Of a stretch of 64,000 nucleotides of DNA, positions 33,780 to 46,769 are shown one piece after another. The DNA is taken from NCBI GenBank assembly GCA_047495785.1, contig JBLDXI010000009.1, forward strand, positions 1,364,001 through 1,428,000, given 5' to 3'. The DNA is from Lepidodermella squamata. Taxonomy: Eukaryota > Gastrotricha. The notes beneath the pieces are model-generated. The model was given only the letters and a program-made list of their open reading frames with translations. It searched no databases and was not told the origin of the DNA. Each line of letters begins with the position of its first letter. The first letter of the stretch is position 1. The position numbers were made by a program, and so were the translations under genes.

Positions 33780-35576
33780 ATGCTGGCCTTTATTGCGGAC
33801 GCTGTCGCTTTGTCGACCACGTGCGATCCTACAACAATCTTATCAGGTCTCGCCGTGTTACTTATCATATACAGCATTCACCCGTTCATAACCGACCTCA
33901 AATACGACCTCCCACCCGGTCCGTTGCCGGTGCCGTTTATTGGTAACGCCATTAATGAGTCACTGAAAAAGCGTCCTTAATTGGATCATTCCTCCCCTAT
34001 TTAACCATAGGCAATTTTGGCCATTTAGCTCCGCCAAATAAACAACCATGGCAGCACCTTCGAGATTTGTCCAAGAAATATGGCCCCATGTTCAGATTCT
34101 ATTTCGGCCAGTACCGCATGGTTGTGCTATGCGAGTCGAAGATAATTCAAGAATTCCTGGTCAATCAAGCTAAAACATTCAGCTGGCGATGTGACCACTT
34201 GCTGCCCGGTTTCAGCTGCGTTGGCGAGGGGGTCATCAATGCGAATGGAGAAACATGGCGGGCTCGGAGGAGATTCGGCTTGAAGTAAGAAAAACGATGC
34301 AAATTTATTACGTGGCGTTTGAGCTCAAAAAGTTGTCCTTATAACTTGGACACATTTTATACGTAGTCGCGCGCCTACACTCTCAATTCGACCCGAGTGC
34401 ATGGCCGAAAAATGGTTTTTATGCCTGGACAAATTTTGCCCTTTTCATATATAAATTTCACAATTCATCTCAGCTTTATATCAATTTGTTTACAGAGCCA
34501 TGCGGGATTTTGGCATGGGTAAAGAGCAAATGGTTACGAAGGTGCAGGATGAAGTCAAAAGCTTCCTAGCCGAGCTGGAGCTTCAAGTCGGGAAGCCGTT
34601 CAGTCCAAAGCATTTGCTAACGAATTCTATCTCGAACATTGTCTGCTCTCTCATTTTCGGCCGACGGTTTCGATATGACGACCAGGAGTTCCTTGAACTG
34701 ACTCACCTCCTACACACAATGGCTAGCCGGTCGTTGGTTGGCAGCGTGATTTTCCTGATTTTCCCGTTTCTTCGCCATTTTTTCGACTCGGTTCAGGCGA
34801 AAGATTTTGCGAAAATGCAGGCAAAGGTCGTTAAAATGGTAGCTGACGCGATTGAACAGCACCGGGCTGATTTCAATGTCGATAATATCCGCGATTTTCC
34901 TGATCTATTCATCAAAGGCGAGCAAGAGGACGAACTAGGGAAAACTTTGGATCTGAAAGGATTCGGCCTTCTAATGAACGACATGTTCGCGGCTGGGACA
35001 GAGACTACGTCAACCGCCCTTGACTGGACCCTGCTCTACCTGGCAACGTTCCCTGAAATTCAGCGAAAATGTCAAGTTGCTATCGACCAAGCTATCGGAA
35101 CAGACCGATTGGCTGGCACTGAAGATCGGTCAGCATTGGTCTACATCGAAGCTTTGATGCGTGAAGTCTTGCGCCACGCCAGCATCGCCCCTCTAGCTTA
35201 CCTTCACTCGAATCTAGAGAATGGAACGAAGGTAAATGGCCACGACATCCCACCCTATACCATCATCATGTACAACATCACAGCTATTCACTACGACGTC
35301 GACTATTGGAAGAACCCGGAGGAATTCGACCCCGACCGGTGGATAGGCGAGGACGGGTCGCTGCTGAACCATTCGAGCCATTACATCCCGTTTGGCGCTG
35401 GGCCTCGTCTCTGTCTCGGTGAATCACTGGCCCGTGTCGAGTACTTTATCTTCATCGTTGCTATGCTGCAACGCTACCAGTTCCGGTTGAAAGAACCCGT
35501 TGATATCACGAAAGGTGTTCTTGGTATAACCAACGCACCGCCTCATTACGATTTGATCGTCGAGGCCAGAAAATGA
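33780..35576 (+). CDS. P450-14, cytochrome P450, 505 aa
   Basis: Exons are 33780..33942, 34011..34284 and 34496..35576. The first join is phase 1 at PFIG and the second is phase 2 in the Lys before AMRDFGMG. The second position is close to, but not the same as, the RR/F intron of P450-15 to -19. Intron 2 is 211 bp, large for this array. The N-terminal anchor is longer than in the neighbours (about residues 22-40), then LPPGPLPVPFIGN. AGTETTSTALDW, EVLR, DPDRW and FGAGPRLCLG (Cys about 452) are present. It is intermediate in sequence between the P450-7 to -13 and P450-15 to -19 groups. Confidence 0.92.
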
Positions 35577-35886
35577 CTTGTATTTTCATATTAATTCATA
35601 ACCTGGAAAATTTCAGCACAATTTTTGTTCGAATTTATTTTTAAAACACCAATGTGTTCTCAAATATATATAGCAGTATTTTCGTTGTTTTCAGCTCGAA
35701 AAATTTTCGATTAAAAAAACTGGTGAAGTAAGTGTTGTGAAATAGCGGCTAAAATAAAAAGAAATGTTTAGCTTGCGGTTTTAATCGAAAATATTTTATG
35801 CTTGCTGCAGATTTTTTCAGCTTCGACTTATCAATTTAGATTCCGAACCTCCTATAAATTCTATAGAATTTTATCGAAATTGAAAC
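35577..35886. other. P450-14/P450-15 spacer with TATA box
   Basis: TATAAAT at 35853-35859 lies 34 bp before the ATG of P450-15. Nothing else is recognised. Confidence 0.5.
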
Positions 35887-37475
35887 ATGTGGATTGAAAT
35901 TGCGGCGTCTCTTGCGGCCCTCGCAGTGTTCTTTTCCCGAAGTCATTTATGGGACAAGCTGAACTATAAATTGCCACCAGGGCCAACTCCGATTCCTTTG
36001 TTAGGTAGGAAGGATAAAGTTAAAGAATTAGTGATATTACCTACCTTTTATTTAGGATCTCTGCCAGCGATCTCTAAATTACGAAAAAAATGCGGCAATA
36101 AACAGCACAAAGTTTTTGCTGAGCTGTCGAAGGAATACGGCGACATTTTCATGATCTATATGGGGCAAGTCAGGCTGGTAGTTCTCAACTCAGCTGATAT
36201 AATTCAAGAAGCCTTCGTAACCGAAGCTAATCACTTCTCCGCCAGACCCAGACATGTCCTGACCATGAAAACTAAGTACGGTGTCATCGCTGCGGAAGGC
36301 GAAGAGTGGCGGCAGAGGAGGTTAGTGCACTATCGGTTAATGTTTCTAATTTCATTCATCAATTCTTCTATAAATTCAGACGCTTCGTCATGCGATCAAT
36401 GCGCGACTTTGGAATGGGCCGATCGATCATGGTCGACAAGGTTCACGATGAGGTCGGATTTTTGATGCAAGAAATCGACCGACGAGCTGGGCAACCCTTT
36501 GTCCCGCATATGCTGATCGGCAATGCTGTTTCAAACATCATTTGCTCCATAGTATTCGGAAAGCGCTTCGACTACGAAGACCCTTACTTCAAATCCCTGC
36601 TGGAAGTTACTAATGAATTGTTCGCAATCGACAGCGGGGAAGACGTTAAACATTTGATTTTCCCTGCTCTTCAAAATATCCACATCCCACGGCAATCGAA
36701 GCTTGTCATAAAGCTCGAGCATCTCATCAAAGACATGCTGGTTCAATCTATTGAGGACCATCGAAAAAGCTTTAACCCTGAGCACATTCGAGATTTCGCT
36801 GACATTTACATCGATTGCGAGATGAAAAAGGAAGAAATCTCGTTGAATGTCTTCGCTAGAATGGCGTTGGATCTCTTCCTTGCTGGAACCGAGACGACAT
36901 CCACGGCTTTACTATGGACTATGGCTTGGTTCTGCACAACTCCGGATCTTCAAAAACGAGCTGTTGAAACTGTAGACTCAGTAATGGGTGCATCTGATAG
37001 GCTGCCTTCACTTGATGACAAGCCTGATATGCCATTCATGGACGCCTTACTGTTTGAAGTCCTACGCCATCCCACAATCGTTCCTTTGAGCATTCTCCAC
37101 GCAACCATTGGAGGTGGGAAATTAGCAGGTTACGATGTACCGGCTAAAACGATAATTATTCCGAACGTTTGGAAGGTTCACCACGACGAATCGTACTGGA
37201 AAGACCCGAATACTTTCAACCCTGACCGGTGGCTGGATGGTAACGGGAAACTTCTCTCGCACGGACATCATTTCATCCCATTCGGAATCGGACCCCGAAT
37301 TTGCCTGGGCGAGTCACTGGCCCGTGTCGAGTATTTCATTTTTCTGGTCGCGATGTTGCAGCGATTTACGTTTTCCTTAGCCCCTGGAGAGGCGGCTATT
37401 GACTTCGAGGATGGCTTTTCAGGCATTACCTATGTACCTCCTCGGTATAAGCTGGTCGCCACACGCCGAGCGTAA
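35887..37475 (+). CDS. P450-15, cytochrome P450, 492 aa
   Basis: Exons are 35887..36004, 36056..36320 and 36380..37475, with joins at LLG/SLPAI (phase 1) and RR/F (phase 2). The intron at 36321-36379 can be read through in another frame, so a longer open frame seen there is a shadow. AGTETTSTALLW, EVLR, NPDRW and FGIGPRICLG (Cys about 436) are intact. It lacks the third intron that P450-16 to -19 share. The group is marked by DRAG or NRAG-like residues after the DFGMGR motif and by MGASDRLPSLDD before the K-helix. Confidence 0.92.
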
Positions 37476-37633
37476 CTCAAAGATAATATAGCAATCAAAA
37501 TATTGTTTACACAATAATTGTTCTTATCTGTCCACCGCAAACTTCACAATCACGTTATCTTTAGCCTTAATCCTTGAGAATAAAGGAGAGATTGCCGTGT
37601 CTGAAATTGTTGTGTTGTTATGCAACTACAAAG

Positions 37634-37641
37634 TATATAAA
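37634..37641 (+). promoter_or_regulatory. TATA box of P450-16
   Basis: TATATAAA lies 54 bp before the ATG at 37695. Confidence 0.55.
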
Positions 37642-37694
37642 TGAGACTTGGAATAACTCATTTTTTTGTTTATAGGGATTAAAAGCCATCAGTC

Positions 37695-39392
37695 ATGATT
37701 CAGTTTTTGATCGCTTTCATAGTGGCCCTTTTGATATGGACCTCCCGAACTTTCATCATCGACTGGTTCAGGTTACGCAATCCGCCTCCCGGTCCTCAAC
37801 CGATACCTTTCTTCGGTTAGTTCCTCGCTATCTAATGTCTTTTGGTACCATTTAAAATTATTTTTAAGGAGCCATACTATCGTTGAAAAAGTACGCAAAA
37901 GGTCGCAAACTGCTGCCATTCGAGCTGTGGCGTGATATGGCGCGAGATTACGGGAATATCCTCGTCTTCTACGCTGGACAAACGCGATTCCTACTTCTCA
38001 GCGATGAAAAATCTATCCACGAGGCATTTGTTCAAAATCACGACGACTTCGGCCTTCGACCTATTGCATTCAATAATTTCCCAGTAAAAATCGGCATCAT
38101 TGGCGCACATGGGGAAGAATGGCGGTCACGCAGGTGAACGAAAAAACCAAGTTGTTATTATCTAAAAATTCATTTTAAACCCGTTCCAGGCGCTTTACCA
38201 TGCGAGCAATGAGAGATTTCGGCATGGGCAGATCAAATATCGTAGAAAAAGTTCACGATGAGGTCGGTTATTTGATGCAAGAAATCACCAACCGTGCTGG
38301 AAAGGCATTCGTCCCTCATGAGCTTATTCAAAATGCCGTGTCTAACGTTATCGGAGGAATCGTCTTCGGAAGACGGTTCGACTATCAAGACCCATATTTC
38401 AAGTCTTTGCTAGGTGTGATGGAGGAATTTTTTTCTAATGAAGCGCTTGGAAATTTGCGACGTCATATGGTCCCACTTATGCAACGTATTCAGCCACCGA
38501 AAGGGGTAAATTTCACCAAGAAAATTCGATTTATTTTTAAAATTGGCTTCTAGATCGGAATTTTGATGCGGCTGGAGAAGCTCATCGCTAAAATGCTTCT
38601 TCAGTGCATAGAGGAACACCGGAAAAGTTTCAACGCCGATCACATTCGCGATTTTGCGGACTTGTACATTGATTCGGAGCTGAAGGGTGAAGCTCTCGAT
38701 ATTGATTCGTTTGCCAGGTTAGCCCTCGATCTCTTCTTGGCCGGCACTGAGACGACAGCCACTGCTTTGCTGTGGACATTAGGGTGGATGTGTAAATATC
38801 CTGAAATACAAAAGAGAAGCATTGACGCCGTTGATGCCGTAATGGGAGCGAGTGATCGTCTGCCGTCCTTGGACGATCGACCTGATCTGGTTTACATTGA
38901 TGCAGTCATGAGTGAGGTCTTGCGCCATCCGAGTGTTGCGCCTCTTGGCGTATTCCACGGAACGGTTAATGGAGGAAAACTCAGCGGTAAGTATCTTTCA
39001 AGCCGAATAAAATCCTAAGTGTTTTCGATGTTACGATTCGATGTTTAGGCTTTGACATTCCTGGTAGAACTGTTGTAATATCGAATATTTGGGCTGTCCA
39101 TCATGATGAAAAGTATTGGAAGGACCCGAATAGCTTTAACCCAGATCGTTGGCTGAATGCTGACGGCAAGCTCATCAATCACGGCAATCACTTTCTGCCA
39201 TTCGGCGTCGGGCCTCGCATCTGTCTCGGCGAATCACTGGCTCGAGTTGAGTACTTCATAATGTTAGTATCAATGCTACAGCGATTCACATTTAAATTCG
39301 CGCCTGGTGAAGATTGTGATGTGAATAATGGCACTTTCGGCATCACCTACGTTCCACCTCACTACAAATTGATCGCTACTCCCCGCAATTGA
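37695..39392 (+). CDS. P450-16, cytochrome P450, 492 aa, five exons
   Basis: Exons are 37695..37815, 37869..38133, 38190..38505, 38554..38986 and 39049..39392. Joins are FFG/AIL (phase 1), RR/F (phase 2), PPKG/IGI (phase 0) and SG/FDIP (phase 1). The last position equals the YDIPP intron of P450-1 to -6 and -10, which the other members of this group have lost. Hinge NPPPGPQPIPFFG, AGTETTATALLW, EVLR, NPDRW and FGVGPRICLG (Cys about 437) are present. The end is ATPRN where the neighbours have ATRR. Confidence 0.9.
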
Positions 39393-40244
39393 AACTGATA
39401 ACAACTTTTACTTCATGAATGGATTGTTTAGATGTGATTGCCAAAGCAAATAAATTCAGAATTGATTTCAAAGGGCAATTTTTGAGCAGAAATACCTCAT
39501 TTCGGCCGGAATTAGGACACTGAAACCTGTGCAGCAGTTTTTTGCACGAAACTTATACAGGACTACAAAATTAGCCATAAATCAAGGTAAAATCGTCCGG
39601 GCTTGCGGTAATCGGCATTCGATAGCCCAAGAACTCCTCTATAATTCTGTATTTGCCGAATATTTTCTAAAAATTCACCTGCCTGGCGAAGTAGGAAAAA
39701 CCCAAAAAGTGCCCGGATTATTAGGGCGCGATGCTCTAATTACCGAGCTTTTTAATTCGCATAGCTTTTCGAATTTTTTACTAATTAGCCGCGGTACAAC
39801 CCAACATAGGATCAGGCAAACTATTCAGCTTGATTTTGATGTTGGCTATATTATGTCCAACGTTAGGTTGATACGGTTCGGTTGATCCCAGCAGCTTCTG
39901 GTACGGAGTGTTGTGATTTGATCCGTAAAAAGACAATTTTATTGCTTATCATACGAGTTGGCCCCACTAACGCATGAGGCGCATCGAATCTTCATACATG
40001 TTGCATACGTGTACTATAATGATTAATATCAACGTGTACAACCAACCACAGGACGACGCGACCTACTACGCATACGCAAATAGAGGCAATTGTTTGAATA
40101 GCGGAAATGCGTTCATGATTGTGTCTATCACAGGGCCAATTCTATACAGGGCATGCCTATATAAAAGCCGGCTTTTTATCACATGCCGTTAATTGTTCTT
40201 AGTAAAATAAATTGTTTATCAATATAGTCTTAATTAATCAAAAA
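39393..40244. other. P450-16/P450-17 spacer
   Basis: A 118-codon frame at 39529-39885 begins with GTG and has no family resemblance, so it is not called. TATATAAA at 40158-40165 is a likely promoter for P450-17, 80 bp before its ATG. Confidence 0.45.
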
Positions 40245-41893
40245 ATGCTACTCGAAATTTTAGCAGGCATAGTTGCCTTGATTTGTATCGGCTCAAGGCG
40301 ATATATTTTTGATTGGCTACGCTGGAAGAAGCTTCCTCCTGGTCCTATGCCTGTTCCATTTCTTGGTAAATTGACTTTCTAGAAGTATCAAATACCTATG
40401 TCCTATGTTGCCTGTCATTATATAGGAACATTACCTGTCTTGACCAAACTCGCGAAGAAAGGAATAAAACTGCAATGGCTGAGAATGGATGTGTTATCGC
40501 AGACCTACGGCAAAATATTTACTATGTATCCTGGGCAGATACGAATGATTGTCCTGAATGATGCTGACGTCATCCAGGAAGCCCTGGTACTGCAAGCCAG
40601 CACTTACGCAGCTCGCCCTCCCACAATCATCCGCGAGAAATCAGGCATCGGAGTCGCCAATGCTTCTGGCGAGGAGTGGCGTACTAGAAGGTCAGATTTT
40701 CAAAAAATAACCACATCCTCATCTCATTTCAAGATCTACTCCCCAGGCGGTTCGTCATGCGATCAATGCGAGAGTTCGGTATGGGTAGGGCTAACATTGT
40801 CGAGAAACTGCATGAGGAAGCTGCGTTCTTCATGCAAGAAATCGACAATCGCGCCGGCCAGCCATTTGTGCCCAATATCTTACTGGGCAATGTTATTTCC
40901 AACGTCATTTGCTCGATCGTTTTCGGCAAACGCTTCGACTACGACAGCGTGTTTTTCAAAGCTCTCATTGCTAAGACTAACAAATTATTCGCGACCTCGC
41001 CAGGTAGTGACCCTACTCACCTAATATTTCCAGTTGCTCAGCTCTTCTACGTGCCTAAAATCGTGAGTCTTTTTGATTATTCGAAAACTTATTTTATACC
41101 ATGTAATATTAAGGTAAGAGTGGTCAATGAGACCCTCGATATAATTAACGGGATGATGCATCAATCGATTGAAGAGCACCGCAAAACCTTTTCGCCAGAC
41201 CACATTCGAGACTTCGCAGACCTGTACATCGACGCTGAACTAAAGGGAGAAGGCGTGATGACCGTTGAAGAGTACTCTCGAGTAATGTTGGACGTTTTTC
41301 TCGCCGGAACTGAGACGACAGCAACAGCTCTAAACTGGACGCTTATTTGGTTTTGTAAACACCCTGAAATTCAAGAAAAAGCCATCGCAGCTGTTGATGC
41401 CGTCATGGGGGCAACTGACAGACTGCCGACCCTAGACGATCGGCCAGAGTTGGCCTACATTGAAGCGGTTATGTTTGAAGCCCTGAGACACCCTACTGTC
41501 GGGCCTCAAGCTCTGCCGCACGCAACCGCCGAGGATTCGACGCTTCGAGGCTACGACATTCCGGCAAAAACGTTAATCTATACCAACGTCTATGCTGTTC
41601 ACCACGACGAAGCGTACTGGATAGATCCTTACGTATTCCGCCCTGAGCGTTGGCTTGACGATAGCGGAAAGCTGATAAGCCACGGCCACCATTTCATGCC
41701 GTTCGGCTCTGGCCCGCGTATCTGTCTAGGAGACTCGCTGGCTCGTGTTGAGTACTTTATATTTCTAGTTTCTTTGCTGCAACGATTCTCCTTCTCGTTC
41801 CCGCCGGGCGAAGATGTCGACATAACTGCAGGCACGGGTGGTATCGCATATGCTCCACCTAAATACAACCTATTGGCTACTCGTCGATCATAA
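40245..41893 (+). CDS. P450-17, cytochrome P450, 493 aa
   Basis: Exons are 40245..40365, 40426..40690, 40747..41062 and 41114..41893. Intron 3 is 51 bp, a multiple of three without a stop. Retention would insert 17 residues after YVPKI, but paralogue alignment and the GTGAGT donor support splicing. LPPGPMPVPFLG, AGTETTATALNW, EALR as ExxR, FRPERW and FGSGPRICLG (Cys about 438) are intact. The heme loop has Ser where most copies have Val, Ile or Leu. It is the nearest relative of P450-18. Confidence 0.92.
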
Positions 41894-42162
41894 ACAATAG
41901 TATTTCTTTGTAATATCACAGATTGTTGTATAGAAGTAAAAAATTACTTGAAAATTCGGCCATTCCGTGTCCATATTCCGGTCCATTTTACTGAAACTGA
42001 TAAAAAACCACATGTCCTTAGTCGTGGAAAACTTATCTGAAAATAAAGGGCGCAATTTTTATCAAACGAAAGATGTTATGAACTTTGGATCCACGAATGA
42101 GACTGGGTCATTAATTGCATTAATTATCATTTATAGCATTAATTTTACTTGATTCAGCCAAC

Positions 42163-43802
42163 ATGCTTCTGTATGTCGCGGCTGGTATTGCTGTTCTACT
42201 GTTGATAGGGTCCAGGAATTACATCAAGGATTGGTTATTTCGTAAAAAGCTTCCACCAGGGCCGCGGCCTGTCCCATTTCTCGGTAGTTCTCGCCGATTC
42301 CCCCAAAAGTGACATCAATTTTTTGTTAAAGGAACTCTTCCGTTGCTGGCTAGGCAGGCTCGACGTGGCATTAAACTGCAATGGCATAGAATGAACGAAC
42401 TTTCTGAGACTTACGGCAAAGTGTTCACAATTTACGCCGGACAACAGCGGATGATAGTATTGAATGATGCCGATATTATTCAGGAGGCTCTAGTTGACCA
42501 GGGCGCAATTTTTTCTGGGCGCCGCGGCCTACTCGTTCCTGATCCATCTGGTTTCGACGGCATTGGAAGCGCGAGCGGCGAACCATGGCGAGTAAGAAGG
42601 TTGTTCTATAACTGATTTCTGAGCTTTGATGAGAGTCCATCTTCGAAAAATAGGCGATTTGTTATGAGATCTATGCGAGAATTCGGAATGGGACGCGCGC
42701 ATATTATCGAGAAGCTGCACGATGAAGCGTCGATTTTTATCCAGGAAATCGACGGTCGCTCCGGAAAACCATTTGTACCCCACATCTTACTGGGCAACGT
42801 TGTCTCCAATATCATTTGTTCGATCGTGTTTGGCAAGCGATTCGACTACAGCAACGAGTTTTTCAAAGATGTCATCGCCAAATCCACAGCCCTTTTCACA
42901 ACATCGCCTTTAAGTGACATGATCAACTTCATTTTCCCCATCACCATCGGTATCCATGTTTCTAAGATTGTAATTATTTCCTCTCACAATTTCTGCATTA
43001 TAATCTAAAAAATTTCTTTCAGACAAAAATGCAGGATGGCCTATTCGTGTTGTTTTATGATATGATGCAGCAATCGATTGAGGAGCACCGAAATTCCTTC
43101 TCGCCAGACCACATTCGAGATTTTGCCGATCTGTACATTGACGCCGAACTCAAGGGAGAAGACGTGATGACTATCAAAGAGTACTCGCGTGTTATGCTGG
43201 ATGTTTTTCTCGCCGGAACGGAAACAACATCGACCGCTCTAAACTGGACCTTGGTTTGGCTAAGCTTAAGGCCTGACATTCAGGCGAAAGCAATAGCGGC
43301 GATTGATGCTGTCCTTGGAGCGAGTGATAGACTGCCCACCCTTGAAGATCGACCAGAGTTGGCATACATTGACGCGATTATGTTCGAAGTCCTGAGACAC
43401 CCTACTGTCGGCCCTCAGAGCCTGCCCCATGTTACAATGGGTGACGCTGAGCTTAGAGGCTTTGATATCCCAGATAGAACCCTGATTTACACGAATGTTT
43501 ATTCTGTTCACCACGATGAAGCCTACTGGAAAGATCCTTACGAATTCCGCCCCGAAAGGTGGCTGGACGCAAACGGGAATTTGATTAACCATGGCCATCA
43601 TTTCATTCCGTTCGGCACTGGGCCAAGAATATGCCTCGGTGACTCGCTCGCCAAGGTCGAGTATTTCATTTTCCTTGTTTCTTTACTCCAACGGTTTTCG
43701 CTCTCGTTTGCCGAAGGACAAACAGTCGATATCACGGCAGGTACCGGGGGCATAGCCTACGCTCCTCCCCAGTACAAGGTCGTGGCCACTCGTCGCTCAT
43801 GA
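42163..43802 (+). CDS. P450-18, cytochrome P450, 494 aa
   Basis: Exons are 42163..42283, 42332..42599, 42654..42969 and 43023..43802, with the same join positions as P450-17 and -19. LPPGPRPVPFLG follows a 20-residue anchor. AGTETTSTALNW, EVLR, FRPERW and FGTGPRICLG (Cys about 439) are present. It shares the C-terminal GTGGIAYAPP with P450-17, which shows a recent split of these two. Confidence 0.92.
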
Positions 43803-44266
43803 GTATCATAGCAGCATTAACTATTTACCCTATTGAAAATTGAAAATTGATGAGAGAGAAAACCTTTTATTGGTATACTGTGTTATCAGTAAAATTATCA
43901 AAGCCATACTCTAACGCAATATTATGTCGGACAAGGTCGTGGTCTAGCTACCAGATAAATATGTGGCTTCAAGATGCGAATTCCAGTTTTTCACTAACAG
44001 CAAGAAATTATGTAAACACTTCACCGTTCACGATTTACTGATCCAGCTGATTTCGGACAAAAATAAGGAGAGACGATTTGACTATTTAATAATCAACATC
44101 TAGCAAGATTTCAAATATCACCGGGTTATTGACATATGGTATATAGTAACAAGATTTGGTAAGTCGCATGGAACTAAACAGTTTAAATTAAGAATCGAAT
44201 TGAAAATTGCTCATATCAACCTGCATCATCTCCACCAGCTTTTGCTCCAAGAAACTAGCTGCGAAC
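43803..44266. other. Spacer between P450-18 and SP1
   Basis: These are the convergent 3' flanks of P450-18 and SP1. The part near SP1 (about 44090-44266) resembles the 3' flanks of SP3 and SP4, so it was duplicated with the protease genes. Confidence 0.45.
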
Positions 44267-45765
44267 TCACGGGTCAAACGGGGTTTTCGGCTCATTCTTC
44301 ATGATGTTATTGATCCACGGAATGTGGTAGGAAATCGAAGTGTACATGCCAGGAACGCCTTGGAGAAAACATTGGTGATGCATTGGTCACATGAGTGAAA
44401 ATTACCACGAGAGGCGCATTTGCTGGCTCCATAAGAGACAGCTCCAGCAAGGATCCACTTCCCAGCTACCCCTTTCTCCGCAGCAATTTTGTTTGATTTA
44501 GGTAGCTTGCAAATCAAAGGTCCACCGCTAAAAACATAGAATTCAACGTAAAAGCCTACATTAGTTTTCCAGCTAACCTGTCACCGAGACAGGTATCTTT
44601 TTTAAAGTCTTCGGAGATGGCGCAGATGATCTTGCCGTCCTTCATGTGGTCCCTCATGTGCCAGATTTTGGCGCACTGGTCTATGTCGAACACTGGGATT
44701 TCGATCTCAAGTGCAACGTCACTGCCTTTTCCTAATACATTTTGTGAAATATAAATGTTCAGATAAAAAGTCATCACACCTTGCTCAGTACGACCCCAAC
44801 CGGCTGAAATTCATTAAGGATTTTAAAGTCAGCGGGAATTTAATGTTTTTGATAAAGTCACCGGCAATGCACCTTGTTCCAGTCGGATATTCGAGGCCAT
44901 GTGGGGGCAACGGCGGGATCAGAGCGTGCAAGTCCTTCTTGATTGGTCGCTTCAGCTTCAACAAAGCAATGTCCCATCCGTTACCGATATTAGAAGCTAA
45001 AAAAATGATTTCGAATGCGATCAGCTTATACAAACACTCGAAAGTCCATTTGAGTTGCGTTTGCTGATTGGTCAATCGATCGTGAATATGGCTCCATCAT
45101 GAATCATTCGGTCGTGCGATCAGTTAAATCTTTTGCAACAAGAGATTTTACCGCAGTAGTTGACGAAGATTGTTAGTGCGTAGTCATTGGAAACCATGCA
45201 ACTATGCAAGGTCATGTTTTTCGTTCAAATTTATTAGTGGATTGCGCGGTCGAATGTTTCACGCCGGAGTCATAGTAACGGCCGATTGACAAATCAACGT
45301 GCATGGCGGTGCCGCAATGAATGACAAAAACTAACCGTTGACATTTTCGTGAGCCCAGAACTTTTCGACCTCAATATCTTCAACTAAGTGGTTTTGAGCG
45401 GCCGTCGACATGCGATGAGCTCCAACACGAACGACCAGCTCATCGACTGGAATACGTTTGGTCATGTTTCTGACGACGCAGTGCGCAGCGGTGAGAATCC
45501 ATTGGTCGGCAATCAGCGATGCGCCGCAAGCGTAGTGGTACTTGCGACCTGCCTGACGGCTGTTGGATTCGCTGCGTATATCCAGCATGCCGCGGGGCTT
45601 TAGCAAAGCCGCCATAAATTTCCAAGACTCCTCATCGGTTTCAACACCGTGCACAATGCGGAGATCGAATTTCTTGCCACTGCGACTATCCGGATCATTT
45701 TCGACAGGGAAATCGCACAGTAGGCCAGAGGCTAGAATACCGATGACGAATAAGTTCAACATCAT
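44267..45765 (-). CDS. SP1, secreted trypsin-like serine protease, 318 aa
   Basis: Exons are 45765..45336, 44996..44862, 44803..44780, 44731..44578, 44527..44406 and 44358..44267. The third exon is only 24 bp and encodes GWGRTEQ. The ATG at 45765 is used because the longer frame starts at TTG. A signal peptide (about 1-17) is followed by a short propeptide and the activation site R36/IVHG. The triad is His95 (LTAAHC), Asp152 (GWDIALLKL) and Ser248 (GDSGGP). Asp242, six residues before the Ser, predicts cleavage after Arg or Lys. The domain ends with VPGMYTSISYHIPWI and PFDP. Intron 1 holds an inverted-repeat element. Confidence 0.9.
45047..45323. mobile_element. Inverted-repeat element in SP1 intron 1
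   Basis: The two halves are imperfect reverse complements, with shared words GATTGGTCAATCGATCG, CTATGACTC or similar, and GATCCACTAATAAATT or similar. The element is related to the one in intron 4 of SP3 (50757-51085), including an internal ATGACCTTGC and TGGTTTCCA pair. Boundaries are approximate. Confidence 0.6.
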
Positions 45766-46769
45766 GGTGAAAATATTCAAGTATTCACACAATGATTAAC
45801 CAATGCTGATAAAAAAAAATGAAGTTTTTTCTTTCTTTTCCTTTACGCATTTGAACACCTGCCAATCGCCGATGTTTTTTTGTTTCCGTAGTATATGCAT
45901 AGTATTGTCTTCGTATTAACCCTTTGTACGACGCACGGTAAAAACGACAGAAACGCACGATAGAAAGGCATCTGTCTTTCGGGAAGAAAGAAATTCGCCA
46001 AATTATTGAGGTAAAAAAAATCTTCATCACGATCACATCGAACATCGACAATCTGCATGCTAATAATCCGATGCGTTATTGGCGAAGCCCCCGACGCGCT
46101 CGGAGACTTTTGTTCACATGCAATAATCCAAATACCCTTCGCAGCTCCCGTTGAACAGTTCAGGTTCCGAAGATGCGCCTTGCGCCTTGATTTCATAATG
46201 GCTACCCGTAGCAGCATTTTCCACTTTTATAATTTATTATGCAAATGAGCTTGAAAAATACAAGAAACAAGATTTTTTCCTCGAACCTTTTGCTGGCAAA
46301 TTTTTCTTGTATCCTGTTTTTCTCAAACTCATTTGCATAATTAATTATAAAAGTGGAAAATGTTGCTACGGGTATGACTGCCAAGGTAGAGGAGAAATTC
46401 ATGTTCAAAACCTAAAGTGTCCGGAACCTTGTATGAAATAATGTCTGAAATCCACCGACATATTGTTTGTCGGCTTATTTAATCTGATAACCCCTCAATA
46501 CGACGCGAAATGATAGCGTGGTGAATCCTTATCAATTTGCTGCACTGACAACCCAAAGAATTCCACTGCTAGACAAAAAAAAGAGATTAAAAATGGCGAA
46601 ATGAATTCCGGTGCCGCGAAATATAGTTCTGCCCACATCCACGGGCATCATTTTTACCCCATCGAGTACTGCTTAACTCGGCAAGATAAGAAACTCGAGC
46701 AAATTCCCGCCGCTGCAATTTTTGTTGTTATTATTTCCTTCTCATCCTTAATTTTGCGTACTAATAACG
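45766..46769. other. Spacer between SP1 and P450-19, divergent promoters
   Basis: It must contain the promoters of both divergent genes. A perfect-looking hairpin element (46203-46374) sits in it. The small frames have no family features. Confidence 0.45.
46203..46374. mobile_element. 172 bp hairpin element
   Basis: The left arm begins TACCCGTAGCAGCATTTTCC, and the right arm reverse-complements to TACCCGTAGCAACATTTTCC. The arms are about 75-80 bp with a few mismatches around a loop of about 20-30 bp near 46285. If the outer TA is a target duplication, this is a small TA-specific MITE starting CCCGTAGCA. Confidence 0.7.

Noticed and set aside
39529-39885. 118-codon hypothetical gene between P450-16 and P450-17
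   Set aside because: It starts with GTG, has no domain pattern, and lies between two genes with complete structures.
15849-43802. Operon-like co-transcription of the P450 array, as in nematodes
   Set aside because: Many genes have their own TATA box and polyadenylation signal, and spacers are mostly several hundred bp.
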